A program made the translations under genes and the position numbers. A stretch of DNA of 64,000 nt from Perkinsus olseni. Lineage: Eukaryota > Perkinsozoa > Perkinsida > Perkinsidae. Shown piece after piece: positions 34,614 to 45,261 of the stretch. The stretch lies in NCBI GenBank assembly GCA_013115135.1, contig JABANP010000007.1, forward strand, positions 248,001-312,000, given 5' to 3'. Each line of letters starts with the position of its first letter. Position 1 is the stretch's first letter. The notes under the pieces were generated by a model. The model was not told the DNA's origin. It was given only the letters and a program-made list of their open reading frames with translations, and searched no databases.

Positions 34614-35537
34614 TTGATTTCTACGCGTGCAGTGCCAGAATCGATTCGGAGTGTCAAAATTTGTCTATTGAACGACCCCGTTATGTCGGTTTTAACTCGC
34701 GTCTCTGCTGCGCTCAGGATGTTCTTGACCTCCGACCAAGAGCACCAGACTGCCACACACTACGTATACCTAGAAGAGATCGCCCGACAACTCCCCACTC
34801 CTCCCTCTGTTACTAACGACTCGGCCGCGATACAGTCCTGGGCGACCTATTTTGCCAAGCACCCGAGCGAGCGGCTAGCCAGAAGGATTGGGCCGTATCA
34901 AAGGATCCGAGGCTACTTAACTGAAGAACCGGCGGTCTACGCTCCGCTCATGGTTGCATACGGACTTCACAACAACGCTCAGGATGCACTCGTAGCGTCT
35001 CACGCCGCTTTACCTTCTGCGGGGGGGTGCTTCAAGACCACTAGCCTATTGTCTCGGTACCACATATTTCACCCACAGTGAGCATGTAACGTGAGCAGTA
35101 CTGGGCTGGATGACGGGGCCATGACGTTGCTGTTCAGGGTAAACCGTGCCTTAGAGTTGACCTGGTCTCCACAGGGGGCATTCAGGGTTTCAGAATCTTC
35201 TCGCTATATCAAGATAATGAAGGGACCAAAGCTGCAAGGTGAGGGTGCTGGAGGCTTCTGAACTCACTGGTAATAGCAGGACTTTTTTGGTGTCAGGCTG
35301 GCCCCTATTGACATCGCCGCGATAAACAGAGTAGTCGCTCGCGCCGACGCGTATACGTCCGAGACTCTCGGGGCGCTCCAGCTGCAGGCCTATGCCAGAG
35401 CGATAAGCCTCGACCAGCCGCAGAAAGCTCGAGAGTTCGGTTTGGAGTGGGACGATGAGGCCTCTGGGTTTGGTGAAGGAGCGCAAGGCCGTCGTGCTGA
35501 TTCACGCCATGGCATGTGGATGGCCGTCCTATCTTAA
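34614..35537 (+). CDS. Unrecognised multi-exon protein
   Basis: The first long exon (34614-35081) reads VSAALRMFLTSDQEH ... SWATYFAKHPSERLARRIG ... YGLHNNAQDALVASHAAL. Further exons read GAMTLLFRVNRALELTWSP (~35118) and, after an intron ending near 35284, DFFGVRLAPIDIAAINRVV ... QLQAYARAISLDQPQKARE, to a TAA at 35535-35537. The exons are consistent in strand and end with GT-like donors, but not every join was verified. The protein is mostly helical with no family recognised. Confidence 0.5.
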
Positions 35538-35883
35538 GGGATACAAGTTGAGTAACAAATGGTGACGAGATTGCTGTTCATGCCGTGTTGTTCATTGCTG
35601 TTTGCTGTTATTCTGTGGTAGGGTTGAGTTTATCATTTCTCACACTGGGGGGGGACACGGGGTCGATCGTGTCACCAGTTGGTCCTGTCTGGTTGTGTGA
35701 TTATCTTTGCTCAATCATAAGTTCCCACCGGAGTAGTGCTGCTCGCTCTTCTATAAACGAGGGGAGAGGTTGGCCGTGACAGCGAACGTCGCTACTGTGC
35801 GCCCTAGTGGTGGTGTTGTAGTCCGTCAGAGAAGAAGTGGGCGCCTGGGATAGTTTCTTTTTGTACCAACTCTTCCCTAACTC

Positions 35884-37091
35884 ATGGACTCCCGGGAGTA
35901 CTTGGCGCACCTTCGAATGCTGCAGAAGAAGCTGAACACTTTCCGTGATCAGCTCCTCAGGATGGACCTATTGTCCATCACACGGGTAGTGACACCGTAT
36001 CCTCGTCTGGGGGAAGGATTCTGAGCTCGAGTCTGAGCGTCTCCTCCTAAAAGTCCTCGAATCTGAACCTTTCAGCGAGTCCCGTCTGTGGTGCTTGTGA
36101 CGGGTGTAGAGCCGCGATTTCGGTGGTAGAACGGACCCTCAGACAAGTAGTCACTCGCCCAAGGGAGGCACTGTTTTTGAGCCCGAGAATGTCATTGGCC
36201 TTGGACTCTGATAGGACATCAACGTCTAACTTCATGCAGTCATTGGTCCCGTTCAGATTTCTGGAGCTGGCTTCGACATCGAGGGTGATGGAGGTGGGCC
36301 GCAGCAGACAGAGCCTTCGACGCTGCAGAAACAAGCGTAGTATCGTTACGAACCAGCGGCTGGCTCGATGTCACTACGCAGGTATTGGGAGGCACTGCTG
36401 CAGAAGATGAGTAACCTCATAACGACCCTAAAGCAGATCCAAACAGCCATGCATCGCGATTTCTACTTGGTGAGGCTGGTCCTTGTGGACGATGGTCGTG
36501 GTGAGCTTCTCGCTTCAGCTGGGCGTAGCGCCGGGGACCCACATCTACATGAGTCCAGCTGCGGTGCCGGAGATGCTTAAGTTGCCCGAGCGAGCTGAGT
36601 AGTAGTACTAGGGATGATGGGTTATGCAGATGTGCTGGTAAGGTACAAAGTGGGTCCGACTGGGGAACCCACGGCCACGAGTAAAGCTACGAAGCGGAAG
36701 GCTCGGGACGCTGAGGCAGCCAAGAATAGCGGGGAGGCCCCTGAGGTTAAACGCCAGAAGATGGAGAGGAAGATCGACCTCTACAACAGGGCCATGGACA
36801 AGGTCATCAGCAACACTATAGTAGAGCACAGAGCGAATCAATATGGGAACGCCACGGCCTCGGTCTTCAGGATGCTGTTGAGGAGAGCGCAGTGCCCCTG
36901 CGGCCAGCGGCGCCATCGGCGACTAAGAGCGAGCCTGAGGAGGGCGAGGTATCCCCGGGTGTACTTGGAAGCAGATGAGCTTTTGTTGTTCCTCTCAGGT
37001 CGCTGTGAAGGGCCGTGGCGTTCGAGTGGAAGATGTTGTAAAGATGTTGACGACTATGACTAGTGCCGAGCGGCAGCGGCATATGCGATGA
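35884..37091 (+). CDS. Unrecognised helical/nuclear-like protein, multi-exon
   Basis: The ATG at 35884 (MDSREYLAHLRMLQKKLNTF) starts a helical exon. An exon at about 36379 reads YWEALLQKMSNLITTLKQI. After an intron ending at about 36518 it continues LGVAPGTHIYMSPAAVPEML and reaches a stop or splice near 36600. A later exon is very basic (TSKATKRKARDAEAAKNSG ... VKRQKMERKIDLYNRAMDKV). The last exon reads VAVKGRGVRVEDVVKMLTTM, with a TGA at 37089-37091. The overall shape (small helical N-terminus, Lys/Arg-rich tail) suggests a nuclear factor. A Mediator Med8-like subunit crossed my mind, but the evidence is too weak to name it. Two adjacent genes are also possible. Confidence 0.45.
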
Positions 37092-37180
37092 ACGTTTCTT
37101 TCCTACCAAACTTAGAGTTATCATCTCAATGATCACTACGAGGGGCTCCTGTCATTGAGGCCAGTTGTTGGACTATCGGT

Positions 37181-38557
37181 ATGCCGCGCTCTGAGCCATC
37201 CGAACTCACTTTGCCTCTCATCAACCCCGCCCGCCAACCCAAGAGGCGCCTTCGGAATGTCGTTATCGGCTTCGTTGTCATCGTGGTCATCTTCACTGCT
37301 CTCTACGGTCTCAAATGCCTCGTTGCGAGGAAGCCTGAGGAGATCCCCGCCGAGGCCCAGCCGAACACCCTCCTTCCTGTTGCAGCCGTGTCCGGTCTTG
37401 TAGGCGACCTGTGCACGTACGGCAGAAGGCACAACATCGAGTAGAACGGCTACTTCACGGACCATTCTCCCTATTTGTCGATCTCCTTGGCAAGGTCGGG
37501 TGCTGGCAGTAACGCTACCATAGATGACTTCATGAAGTACGAAGAGCGCCTGGACCCGGCAGTGCCCCCCGATGTTCCGATCAATAACGTTACTGACGTT
37601 GAGAGGTACGTTAATAGCAAGAGGCAACACTACGGGTCCTTCCTCAAGTACTTCGACTCCGAGGTTCGAGACGCGGCCAGCCTCGATGACGTAGTGCGCG
37701 CTCATTTCCCTCGAGTCCGAAGGGGCCTTGGTGGGGCGGCCTTTCATCCCCTGATACTCACTGGCGTGGCCTTGGAAGCCGAGAACGGTCTGCTGCTAGC
37801 AGAAGGCCTGGCCTACTTGCACGTCAGGACCATGCGGGACTACGATTCGGAAGAAGCTTCGATGGTCACTCCGAGCACATCTGGCAGCCCAGTGGAGGTC
37901 CTCTTCAACTTCACTGAGGCCGTCTCAGAAATGCTACCGCTCCCCTCTGGTACCGCTCGTGCAGATTTTCTAACTAAGCCCGGAGCTCAGCGGTGTACTG
38001 TTGAAGCAAAGAGTTGACTGGCCGGAAGACTTCGAAGGACTCCAGCGCGTGATCTCGGAGCAGCTCGTCCCTCTTGCCGCTGCTGCCCTCTATTACTCCG
38101 ACAATGAGTTCTTCGTTCTTCACGGCTGGACCTCTCTATATGCCTTGGCGAGGCTGGTGCCCCATTTGGGTGCTGCGAATGTCGACACAGCAAGGTCTGC
38201 GGTGGACTCCTGGTTCCGCGCGTATATGGCAGCTTTCGCGCAGCGGGGCCTTCCGGGTGCGAAGGACCTCAAAGCGTGGGTTCAAGGCAACGGCGAGGCG
38301 GACGAGCTGGAAGTCGATTGGACTACGTGGACTCAGCAAGGGCAGGAAATTGTTAACAAAGACCCTGGGCAGGTGAGAAGGGCCCGACCATCCCTCGACT
38401 TTGGAAGCCTTGTTGGCAGGTTCACGTTATCAAGAGTATATGGATGCTACACATGCGATGGGCTGAGGCGAATCCTGAAGATACCAAGGCCCGTCAAATG
38501 ATGGCGCGCGCCGCGAAGAATATTGCCGAGAGACCGATCCGATTCGCTAAGGTGTGA
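37181..38557 (+). CDS. Questin-oxidase-like protein with N-terminal membrane anchor
   Basis: The ATG at 37181 gives a short basic N-terminus and one membrane segment (NVVIGFVVIVVIFTALYGL), suggesting a type II membrane protein. After one intron (about 37396-37494), the large exon has RQHYGSFLKYFDSEV and AAFHPLILTGVALEAENGLL, the His-containing block typical of the questin oxidase family (DUF4243). An intron near 37950-38000 leads to VDWPEDFEGLQRV and NEFFVLHGWTSLYALARLV. A final intron (38371 to about 38420) leads to VHVIKSIWMLHMRWAE and the TGA at 38555-38557, matching the usual HVIK ending. Fungal members act in secondary metabolism as Baeyer-Villiger-type oxidases; the substrate here is unknown. 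Confidence 0.7.
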
Positions 38558-38927
38558 GTGGCCCTTATGGTCAGTCGGCAGAGTTGTTGAGACATCCGAT
38601 TTATTGAACGTCATTGATGTCAAAGTGTCGAGTCTTCCGATTACGCATTACGCCCTCATCCACGCCCGATGGAAAGATTATCGACTTCAAGATTATTGTA
38701 GCATTGGCCGTGATGGAAGTTTGAAAACATGATTGCAGAGCTTGTGAGCTCGACTACAGCTGTCCCCTCATATAAGGGTCCATCATTTCCTCTGATTCTT
38801 ATGTTGAGCGATGCTCTTGCGTTGTTCAAAGGGGCAAGCATGTCCCTACGGTGTAGCTCATCGTGCTCAGGTCTGCTGTCAGGGGCTCTCCTGGCCGAGT
38901 ATATCCATTTCTGTTCTCCATAATAGG

Positions 38928-39993
38928 ATGGGCGCAGGGTCGCCTGCAACCTCGGATACTATCAGCACGTCCCCGGCTGTCGATCGGGTCCTGCAAGTTG
39001 AGGTCCTCCAGAGCTACATCATGCAGTTCCTCTCGGTGCCCTCTTTGGCGGCGTGAGTCGACACCGTGCTCATGTTGGGGATGAGACGGCTGGCCCCTTC
39101 AGGTTTGGCCTTACTTCCACCAAGATTTATAAAATCTTCGATTCTGAGCTCGCCTGGACCGACACTCGGCTGCGAGCCTGTCGCGTGATACCATCCATTA
39201 CGCGAATCGCAGGCGTGTCTCCTAAGGAAGTGTTTCACGCCTCGCTTGAGGCTTCTGAGGTAGGGCGGTTGTTCCAACACGATGCATCAACGACTCTTGG
39301 AAATCTCTGAGCCTTTCCGCCTTTTAGGGAGTGGTAGCGTATGAAGAGCGTGATTTCGAGGCAGCCATCGAGCTCTACGACCGGGCCCTATCGATTTTTC
39401 GAGGTTCGTCGGGTACTCCTATGTCTCTTCTCATCATTGCTGCTCTACAGATGTCAACTTCATTACGCGGCTTGCCGATGTCAAGTACGCCACGAGAGAT
39501 CGACAGAGGGCTAAGGCTTTGTACGAAGAGGCCCACGTGAGCCCTCTCCTGTTTTCGGCAGAGCGAAAGTGTGGAAGTTGTTCTCAGGCTGCTGATCCGA
39601 AAAATTCGTATGCTGTCAACGGCCTCGCTCTCTTTGCGAGGACGCAATCTGAAGAAGAGCGCCTACTGCGATTGGCTGTCGAGCTGGACCCTATGAACAG
39701 CTACGCTCTAGCCAACTTGGGCGGAATCGTCATGTGTGAGGCTTGGGACGATCTGTCTCAGATGCGCAATAAAGAAGCGGAAGAGCTCCTACAGAGGTGA
39801 ACATGGACTACTCCCGATGGGTTTCGTTTATTCATCCTGCGAGCTCAGGGCCGTCAATTTGAACTCGAAGTTGTTTTACGCACCGCGTATGTTGGAAACA
39901 GTACGAGCTATTCAGCAGCTTAACCGTATGGATACGTTCATGCGTACGGTGCTGCCAGAGGTTGCAGAGTTGAACACTGCTCAGTTTCCTTGA
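38928..39993 (+). CDS. F-box-like protein with TPR repeats
   Basis: The ATG at 38928 gives MGAGSPATSDTISTSPAVDR, then an F-box-like segment (VEVLQSYIMQFLSVPSLAA | FGLTSTKIYKIFDSELAW) across a 49-nt intron. TPR-type helical repeats follow in short exons: VVAYEERDFEAAIELYDRAL, DVKYATRDRQRAKALYEEAH, AADPKNSYAVNGLALFAR, RLAVELDPMNSYALANLGG and ELRAVNLNSKLFYAPRMLET. The stop is at 39991-39993. F-box/TPR proteins usually act as substrate adaptors of SCF ubiquitin ligases. Introns are 45-55 nt and join in phase. The F-box call is weaker than the TPR call. Confidence 0.65.
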
Positions 39994-41065
39994 CCCCATC
40001 GACCGGTGTTGCGCTATGCCTCTCAAGGCCGCTTTCGGCGGTGTTAGGATCCAGAGATGGGTCATGTGACGTACCTTGTTCCCTATTGTTTCAAAACCGA
40101 AGGTCAGTGTGAGTGCGGGTGAAGCACGTGCGGCGCCCGTTTCCGTTTGATGTAACCACGGGAAGATCGGAGCAGGCGAGGTGCGGCCAAGTGGCCAAGT
40201 CTTAGGTATTGAACTGATAAGTCTCCGTGCCAACCCCCTAACCAACAGGACTATCACCCTTGGTATGGCATGTGCTATCGAAATGCACTCGATGTATGGT
40301 GGGTCACTCATACCCCTCCACAAATAGAACTCGACTCCGAACTAGAACTCATACCCTCACAAAAATCCCTAGTAGCTGTCGTGTTATGCGATGGCCCGAG
40401 GTATGTGACTCGCACACCTCGTCAAGGAGAACAGTTCTGGGCAATCAAACTTCGTATGGGTCTGGACTCCAGAGTCTGAAGATAGGAGCTCCGCAGCCGA
40501 GGGCATCACGCGTGCAGGGCGCGATGTGTCACCATATCAGGCTCGCTATATCGCCGTTCCATAGTCTCCCTGCGTCAAGCGCCATCATGATGGCAGTGTC
40601 ATCATATTCAACTATATCTTCCAGGCCAACTCCTAGCTTCTCCCCGCCTTCTGCACCAAATTGGGGCCCTACGGGTTCCCAGTGTGGCCGACTCAGCTAC
40701 AACCAACCGATCACCTCGGCGGGCGCAATGAAAGGCGGGAAGCCCTTGTCCCGCAGGGTCCCGCAGTGGCAGTCCGTCGGCGACGTTTTGTATGAAAACC
40801 TACGTAGGGTGCTTCTAAAGTCTATGAACTGCCTCCAAATAACCAGCTAGGGAAAACGGGTTATTCTTCGTTGTCGACGACGGTGACCACGACTGTTTGA
40901 GATTCAAAAGGTCCAAATTATCCAGCACGTTTCTCTCCGTCCAAGGAAGGACTCGTGCTGTCTCTTGACCTCTTGGGGTAGACTCTACAGTGGCATCCTG
41001 CTGCCCCGCAGGCTCGGGTCTCGGAAGCGTAGGTAGCCGTTTTCCAGGGGTTTCTTTCTCGCCAG
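39994..41065. other. Intergenic region; unresolved coding-like segment near 40260-40480
   Basis: The frame GMCYRNALDVWWVTHTPPQ (about 40267) reads like an exon, but neither flanking exons nor a family was recognised. The first exon of the transporter to the right must also lie in here. Confidence 0.35.
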
Positions 41066-42624
41066 CATGGCCGTGTCTTCGGGGGCGGCAGTGACAAACC
41101 GTACTCTTGGACTGATGTCTCGGGTAACGTTTATCATTACTACAAGCATCCCATGCGGAAGGCCGTCCTCTTCGTCTTGCTGCAGGAGCTCTGTGAGCGC
41201 CTGGCCTTCTATGGGTTGATGCCCAATCTCCAACTCTTCCTTAAGGAATACCTCGGAGTTGACGATGCTGGTGCTAACTCGTACATTGCGACTTTCAATG
41301 CGATACTATACGTTACCCCACTGCTTTCCGCCGTGCTATCGGATACAATACTCGGCCTCTACTTGACTATTCTGATATTCTCCCTCGTCTACATGGCGGG
41401 TTTGGGCCTCCTTACGCTGTCTACGATACACTCGATCAGTCAGCCGTGGATGGTTCATGTCTCACTACTTTTCCTCATCGCATTCGGTGCGGGTGGTATC
41501 AAAAGTTGTGTCAACGTTATGGGAGCCCAACAGTTCCATCCCGAGGAGCACAAGGCGCTCATAACAAGATACTACACCTACTTCTATGCCTGTATCAACG
41601 TTGGCTCCATTGTTGGTGGAGTTGTTACTCCGATTCTAGCTGAGTCGGTCTCTTTCACTGCGAGCTTCGCTTTCCCTCTCGTCGCCTTCGTCGTCGCTAC
41701 GGTTGCTTTCGTTGCGGCTGACATGATGGGCCGTTATGTGAAGCCGAAGCCTCAAGGGTCCGCCGTATTGGAGATCCTGAAGGTCATCTATTCCTCCGTT
41801 ACGCGGTGTTCACTCGAAGGAAACAAGAAATCCAATGGCGGCCGTTTCAACGACAGTTTCATCGAGGATGCAAAGGCACTGTTCCGACTAGTGCCTCTAT
41901 TTTCCCTCATAATTCCTTTCGTGATGGCCTGCAACAACATGACCACAGCGTTTCTTAACGCAAGGTAAGAAGATGGACACAACCATCTCTGGATGGCAGA
42001 TGCCAGCACAGATGATGCAGAACGTGGACCCCATTGCCGTCATCTTGACAAGTGTGCTGGTGGACACGGTTCTGTTCCCCCTTCTGAGACGTCACAATCT
42101 CATGCCATCTGTTCTGGTGCGTTGCTGCATTGGCTCGCTTTTGGGCGCTGCGTCTCTGCTTGTTGCCCTCGGCGTCGAGTACATGGTCATGTCAAAGCCG
42201 ATCTTTTCTGTTCCAATCTGGTGGCAAATTCCCCCAGTTCTGGTTGATTGCTGCGGGTGAGATCTTCATCATCTCAACTTCTTTCGAAGTTGCATTCACT
42301 CACTCACCGGGGCCTCTCAAGGCTGTTTCTTCAGCGATCAACCTGTGCTTCTTCTCTATCGCTAATGCTCTGTCGGCGGTACTATTCCAAGTATGCTCGG
42401 AGTGGCTTCCCAACTTCGATGTCAATAACCCGAGTGAAGAGGCCGTTAGAGGAGCACACTACGACTACTACTACCTCGTTCTTCTGGCACTATGTCTTCT
42501 TGGTGCGGTTGGCTCGCTTTCTCTCATTCCCTACTTTAACAAGGTTGCAGCCTTGAATGCTGGTGGGATGGGCGCGGCCGAGCTCGAAGAATCGAAACGA
42601 GATGAGGTCATGAGTGATGTATGA
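41066..42624 (+). CDS. POT/PTR2-type proton-coupled oligopeptide transporter with two frame breaks
   Basis: Plasma-membrane or vacuolar H+/peptide symporter of the major facilitator superfamily. The frame opens after a splice acceptor near 41065 and reads GGGSDKPYSWTDVSGNVY before the first helix. The POT signature LLQELCERLAFYGLMPN includes the proton-coupling ExxER motif. Multiple membrane helices follow, with FGAGGIKSCVNVMGAQQF, RYYTYFYACINVGSIVGG and IPFVMACNNMTTAF. At 41963 the frame stops (AGG TAA), but reading on after one skipped T gives KKMDTTISGWQMPAQMMQ and NVDPIAVILTSVLVDT as the family requires; no in-phase splice acceptor exists nearby. A second +1 step at CCC 42231-42233 gives IWWQIPQFWLIAAGEIF. 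Stop at 42622-42624. The first exon is not resolved. Confidence 0.8.
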
Positions 42625-43300
42625 TAAGCGATGTGCTATGATTCGAGCTATTCAATAGCCCTTCTATTCCTATACGTTCCTTATTTCTTGTATTTCGTTT
42701 GCTCTATCTTTCACCGGCTCCCACTAGGGAGCCGACAAGGTCGCCATTTAAGCGACAAGTTCTGTTCTCTGGTAACATGCTGTGCGGCGAGGTACCAGAG
42801 GAATCTCTGTTCTGCCCAATGATGGTTGACGATATATTCCATCCTTGACACCTTCCGATTGCGTGAGTAGCGAAAGTGGTCACCCGTCGGTCTAGCATGC
42901 AAGGTCATAGCGTCCATATGACATATCCACACATTCAATGGACAGAAGCCTCGAACTGGATCGCACTCCATTCCAGGGTGCTGTTGTTTGAGCTCGAGTC
43001 AGGAACAAGGTTCTTCTGCTCCATCTCTGCCACGAATCTCATGCGCCCGACAATGCTCCGCTCACGTAACGCGATGGATTTTATGCACCTCTCAGGCTTC
43101 ATTTGCTTCGTTAGGACGGATACGCGATCGATTATGACGGTTACGACCAGACGCTCCTAAGAAGCATGGCCGAGCGCTGAACTACACGTACCCCTTAGGC
43201 AGGACTCAACACCAAATACCGGGCACGAGTGGGCGTAGTAACATCACGTAACTCCAAGGATACAGAAAAGCCGCCTCAATCTATCATGCAGGGTTTGCAT
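42625..43300. other. Intergenic, 3' region of the transporter
   Basis: Contains a short hairpin, ggctccc/gggagcc, at 42718-42735 just downstream of the transporter stop. No gene was recognised. Confidence 0.45.
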
Positions 43301-44710
43301 CATCTCCTGCCTTGTCGATGCCTCGCTGTACATCGTAAACTGCGCTCATACGAGCCATGACTCGGCCTGAACTGCGGAATGTGAACACAATCGTTTCATG
43401 GCACGCTTCCATCTATAGCGCTGTGGCTTGATGACCCCACTGCGACTTCGTGACTCTCGCGCGAGCAACGGCTACCGGATCCGCAATCAGCAGGGCATGG
43501 TTGATGATTATGGCGCCTACGTTGTTCCTCTTCCACTTTGGACTTGATATAGAAGGCGATCCCTCCGCACGCGGTGACGAAGACTCCGATTCCCACCCCA
43601 AAAGCGACCAGCCCTTCCACCAACGTGTGACCAAGATCATTCGTGGCACATATCCTGAAAAATATGATTTCCAGCGAAGGCGGCGACCCAGAAGGGCTTC
43701 CTACAGCACTCTTTGAGTGTCTAATTGAGACGCACGAGATGTCGTGGAAGCACTTGAAAATGATTGACCCGTAGCCGCTTACCGCCCCGCCTTGGCTGTA
43801 GATTCCAAATTTCCTGGGCTGCTCGTTGCAAAGGAGCTTTGCTGCACAGCCGCGGGGTTGAGCACGTTCTCCAAGTCCTCATAATCAGGGCCGTCATCGT
43901 CGTAGTCATCATAGTCCCCTCCGTCATCATCATAGTCTCTTCCGTCATCATCATAGCCTCCATCGTCATCATCATTCCCGGCCTCATCGTGTTTGTGGTG
44001 ATGAGCTTGTGAAGCCGTACCTTCTCCTTCACAGTATTGAATAACATAATCCAACGCCTGCTCGAGACCCACCAGGAGTATGCCCTTCTGTTCTATCGCC
44101 TGCATGTCCCTCCGAATGCTGGTGATTGCCCGTTCGAAGGGATCCTTCTTGCACACTGCCATCTACTCCCTCTTCGTGCAGCGATGGGTGATTGTGCACA
44201 GGCTCGTCCGACTGCAGTGTCCCTGAGACTAAAAAATTCCAGGCCTCAAGCGGCGATCTCATTCCACCTGGGTCCTCTCGATCCATGCCGTGATCTAAAG
44301 TATAATCTCTTCCGAGCGAATCGGCATGCTCCGCGTGACTTGGAAACGCCGTTCCTGAAGGTTTTAAACATCTACTGTTCATTCTACGGCGTACTGACTC
44401 TCGTACCTGTCATATGGGTGGAGTGAACGGCAGGGGTGATTCCGAACAAATGATCGAAGGCAACCATAGGAACCGAGGAGTTCGGTGGAAGTACTGCCTG
44501 GAACGGCCAGTAATCCGTGACACAATCGCTCAGGGTGGATTCAAAATGTCCATTTATATATCGAGTAGGACAAGGTGCAGTAAGCCACGTCTTTTTCGGT
44601 TCTAACAGAGCGAGCTTGCGCGCCCATAGTTTGGTGACTGCGACCGGCCTTGCGCTCCCTGCTTCAACTAACGTACTGCCGGCGTTGGACTCTAAACTCA
44701 CACACACTAC
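43300..44710 (-). CDS. Family X: acidic Asp-rich protein with one membrane segment (unrecognised)
   Basis: Minus-strand exons. Near 44650-44400: PCPTRYINGHFESTLSDCV. Near 44162-43779: FERAITSIRRDMQAIEQKG, VGLEQALDYVIQYCEGEG, then a long Asp/Tyr/Gly run (YDDDGRDYDDDGGDYDDYDD) ending with ENVLNPAAVQQSSF. An intron ending near 43660 leads to TNDLGHTLVEGLVAFGVGIG and the hydrophobic GVFVTACGGIAFYI. A last exon near 43360-43300 reads ARMSAVYDVQRGIDKAGDD. The design suggests a membrane protein with an acidic, possibly cation-binding, loop. No known family; the other copy at 22.1-23.0 kb is decayed. Confidence 0.45.
43890..43980. repeat. Imperfect trinucleotide-rich minisatellite (Asp codons)
   Basis: Several imperfect copies of a ~24-27 bp unit built of tcatcatcatag-type repeats, encoding the Asp-rich tract of gene X on the minus strand. 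Confidence 0.7.
44645..44710 (-). repeat. Dispersed ~55 bp element, copy 5 (minus orientation)
   Basis: The minus strand reads gtgtgtgtgagtttagagtccaacgccgg followed by a diverged tail. Confidence 0.55.
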
Positions 44711-45261
44711 CGCCGTTTTTCTCAGAGATTTTCAAGGCCACCGCTTCGGGAATTGAGCCCTCCCACACTCAACCAAAACCGAGTTCGCGGGCAGCCCAAG
44801 GCTGTCCGCTAATGCAAATCGCAGTATGCGATTCTTCATGTTTGTACCCCGAAAGTTTCGAACCGAAGCTATTCTGTATTGAATCACTGGTCAGTCCTAG
44901 CTCTTCCAACTTTGAGTCTTTAGAAATGGCTTCACATACACCAACTGAGACAGGTGTGCGCCAGGAAGACATTTCGAACTGAACGATCTCACGTCGCTCT
45001 TCCACCATTGCACCAAGAGTTCTGTTTAACACTCTCTAGCGAAATATCTACCCCGAAACCTACCTTATGGAATCAGGAGTACGTAAAATACAACAAAAAG
45101 TCTGGACAGCAGAACACCAAATCTTTATGAGGACAACGAAAGACACATACAGCAACAACATAGGGGGACTTCGCTTCGAAAAGAGGGCGCATTCAGATGA
45201 AATCGTATACGTCCTTCACACGGAATGAGAGTATCCATACCACCACCAGAAATTCCTTTCA

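Noticed and set aside
40260..40850. 196-codon plus-strand frame
   Set aside because: Composition is Ser/Arg/Pro-rich and the most protein-like segment lies in a different frame; no domain and no splice support.
42186..42237. Possible 52-nt intron explaining the second frame break of the peptide transporter
   Set aside because: It is in phase with GT...AG ends, but it would remove the WWQIPQ block that fits the POT family before the next helix, so it was not preferred. cDNA would decide.
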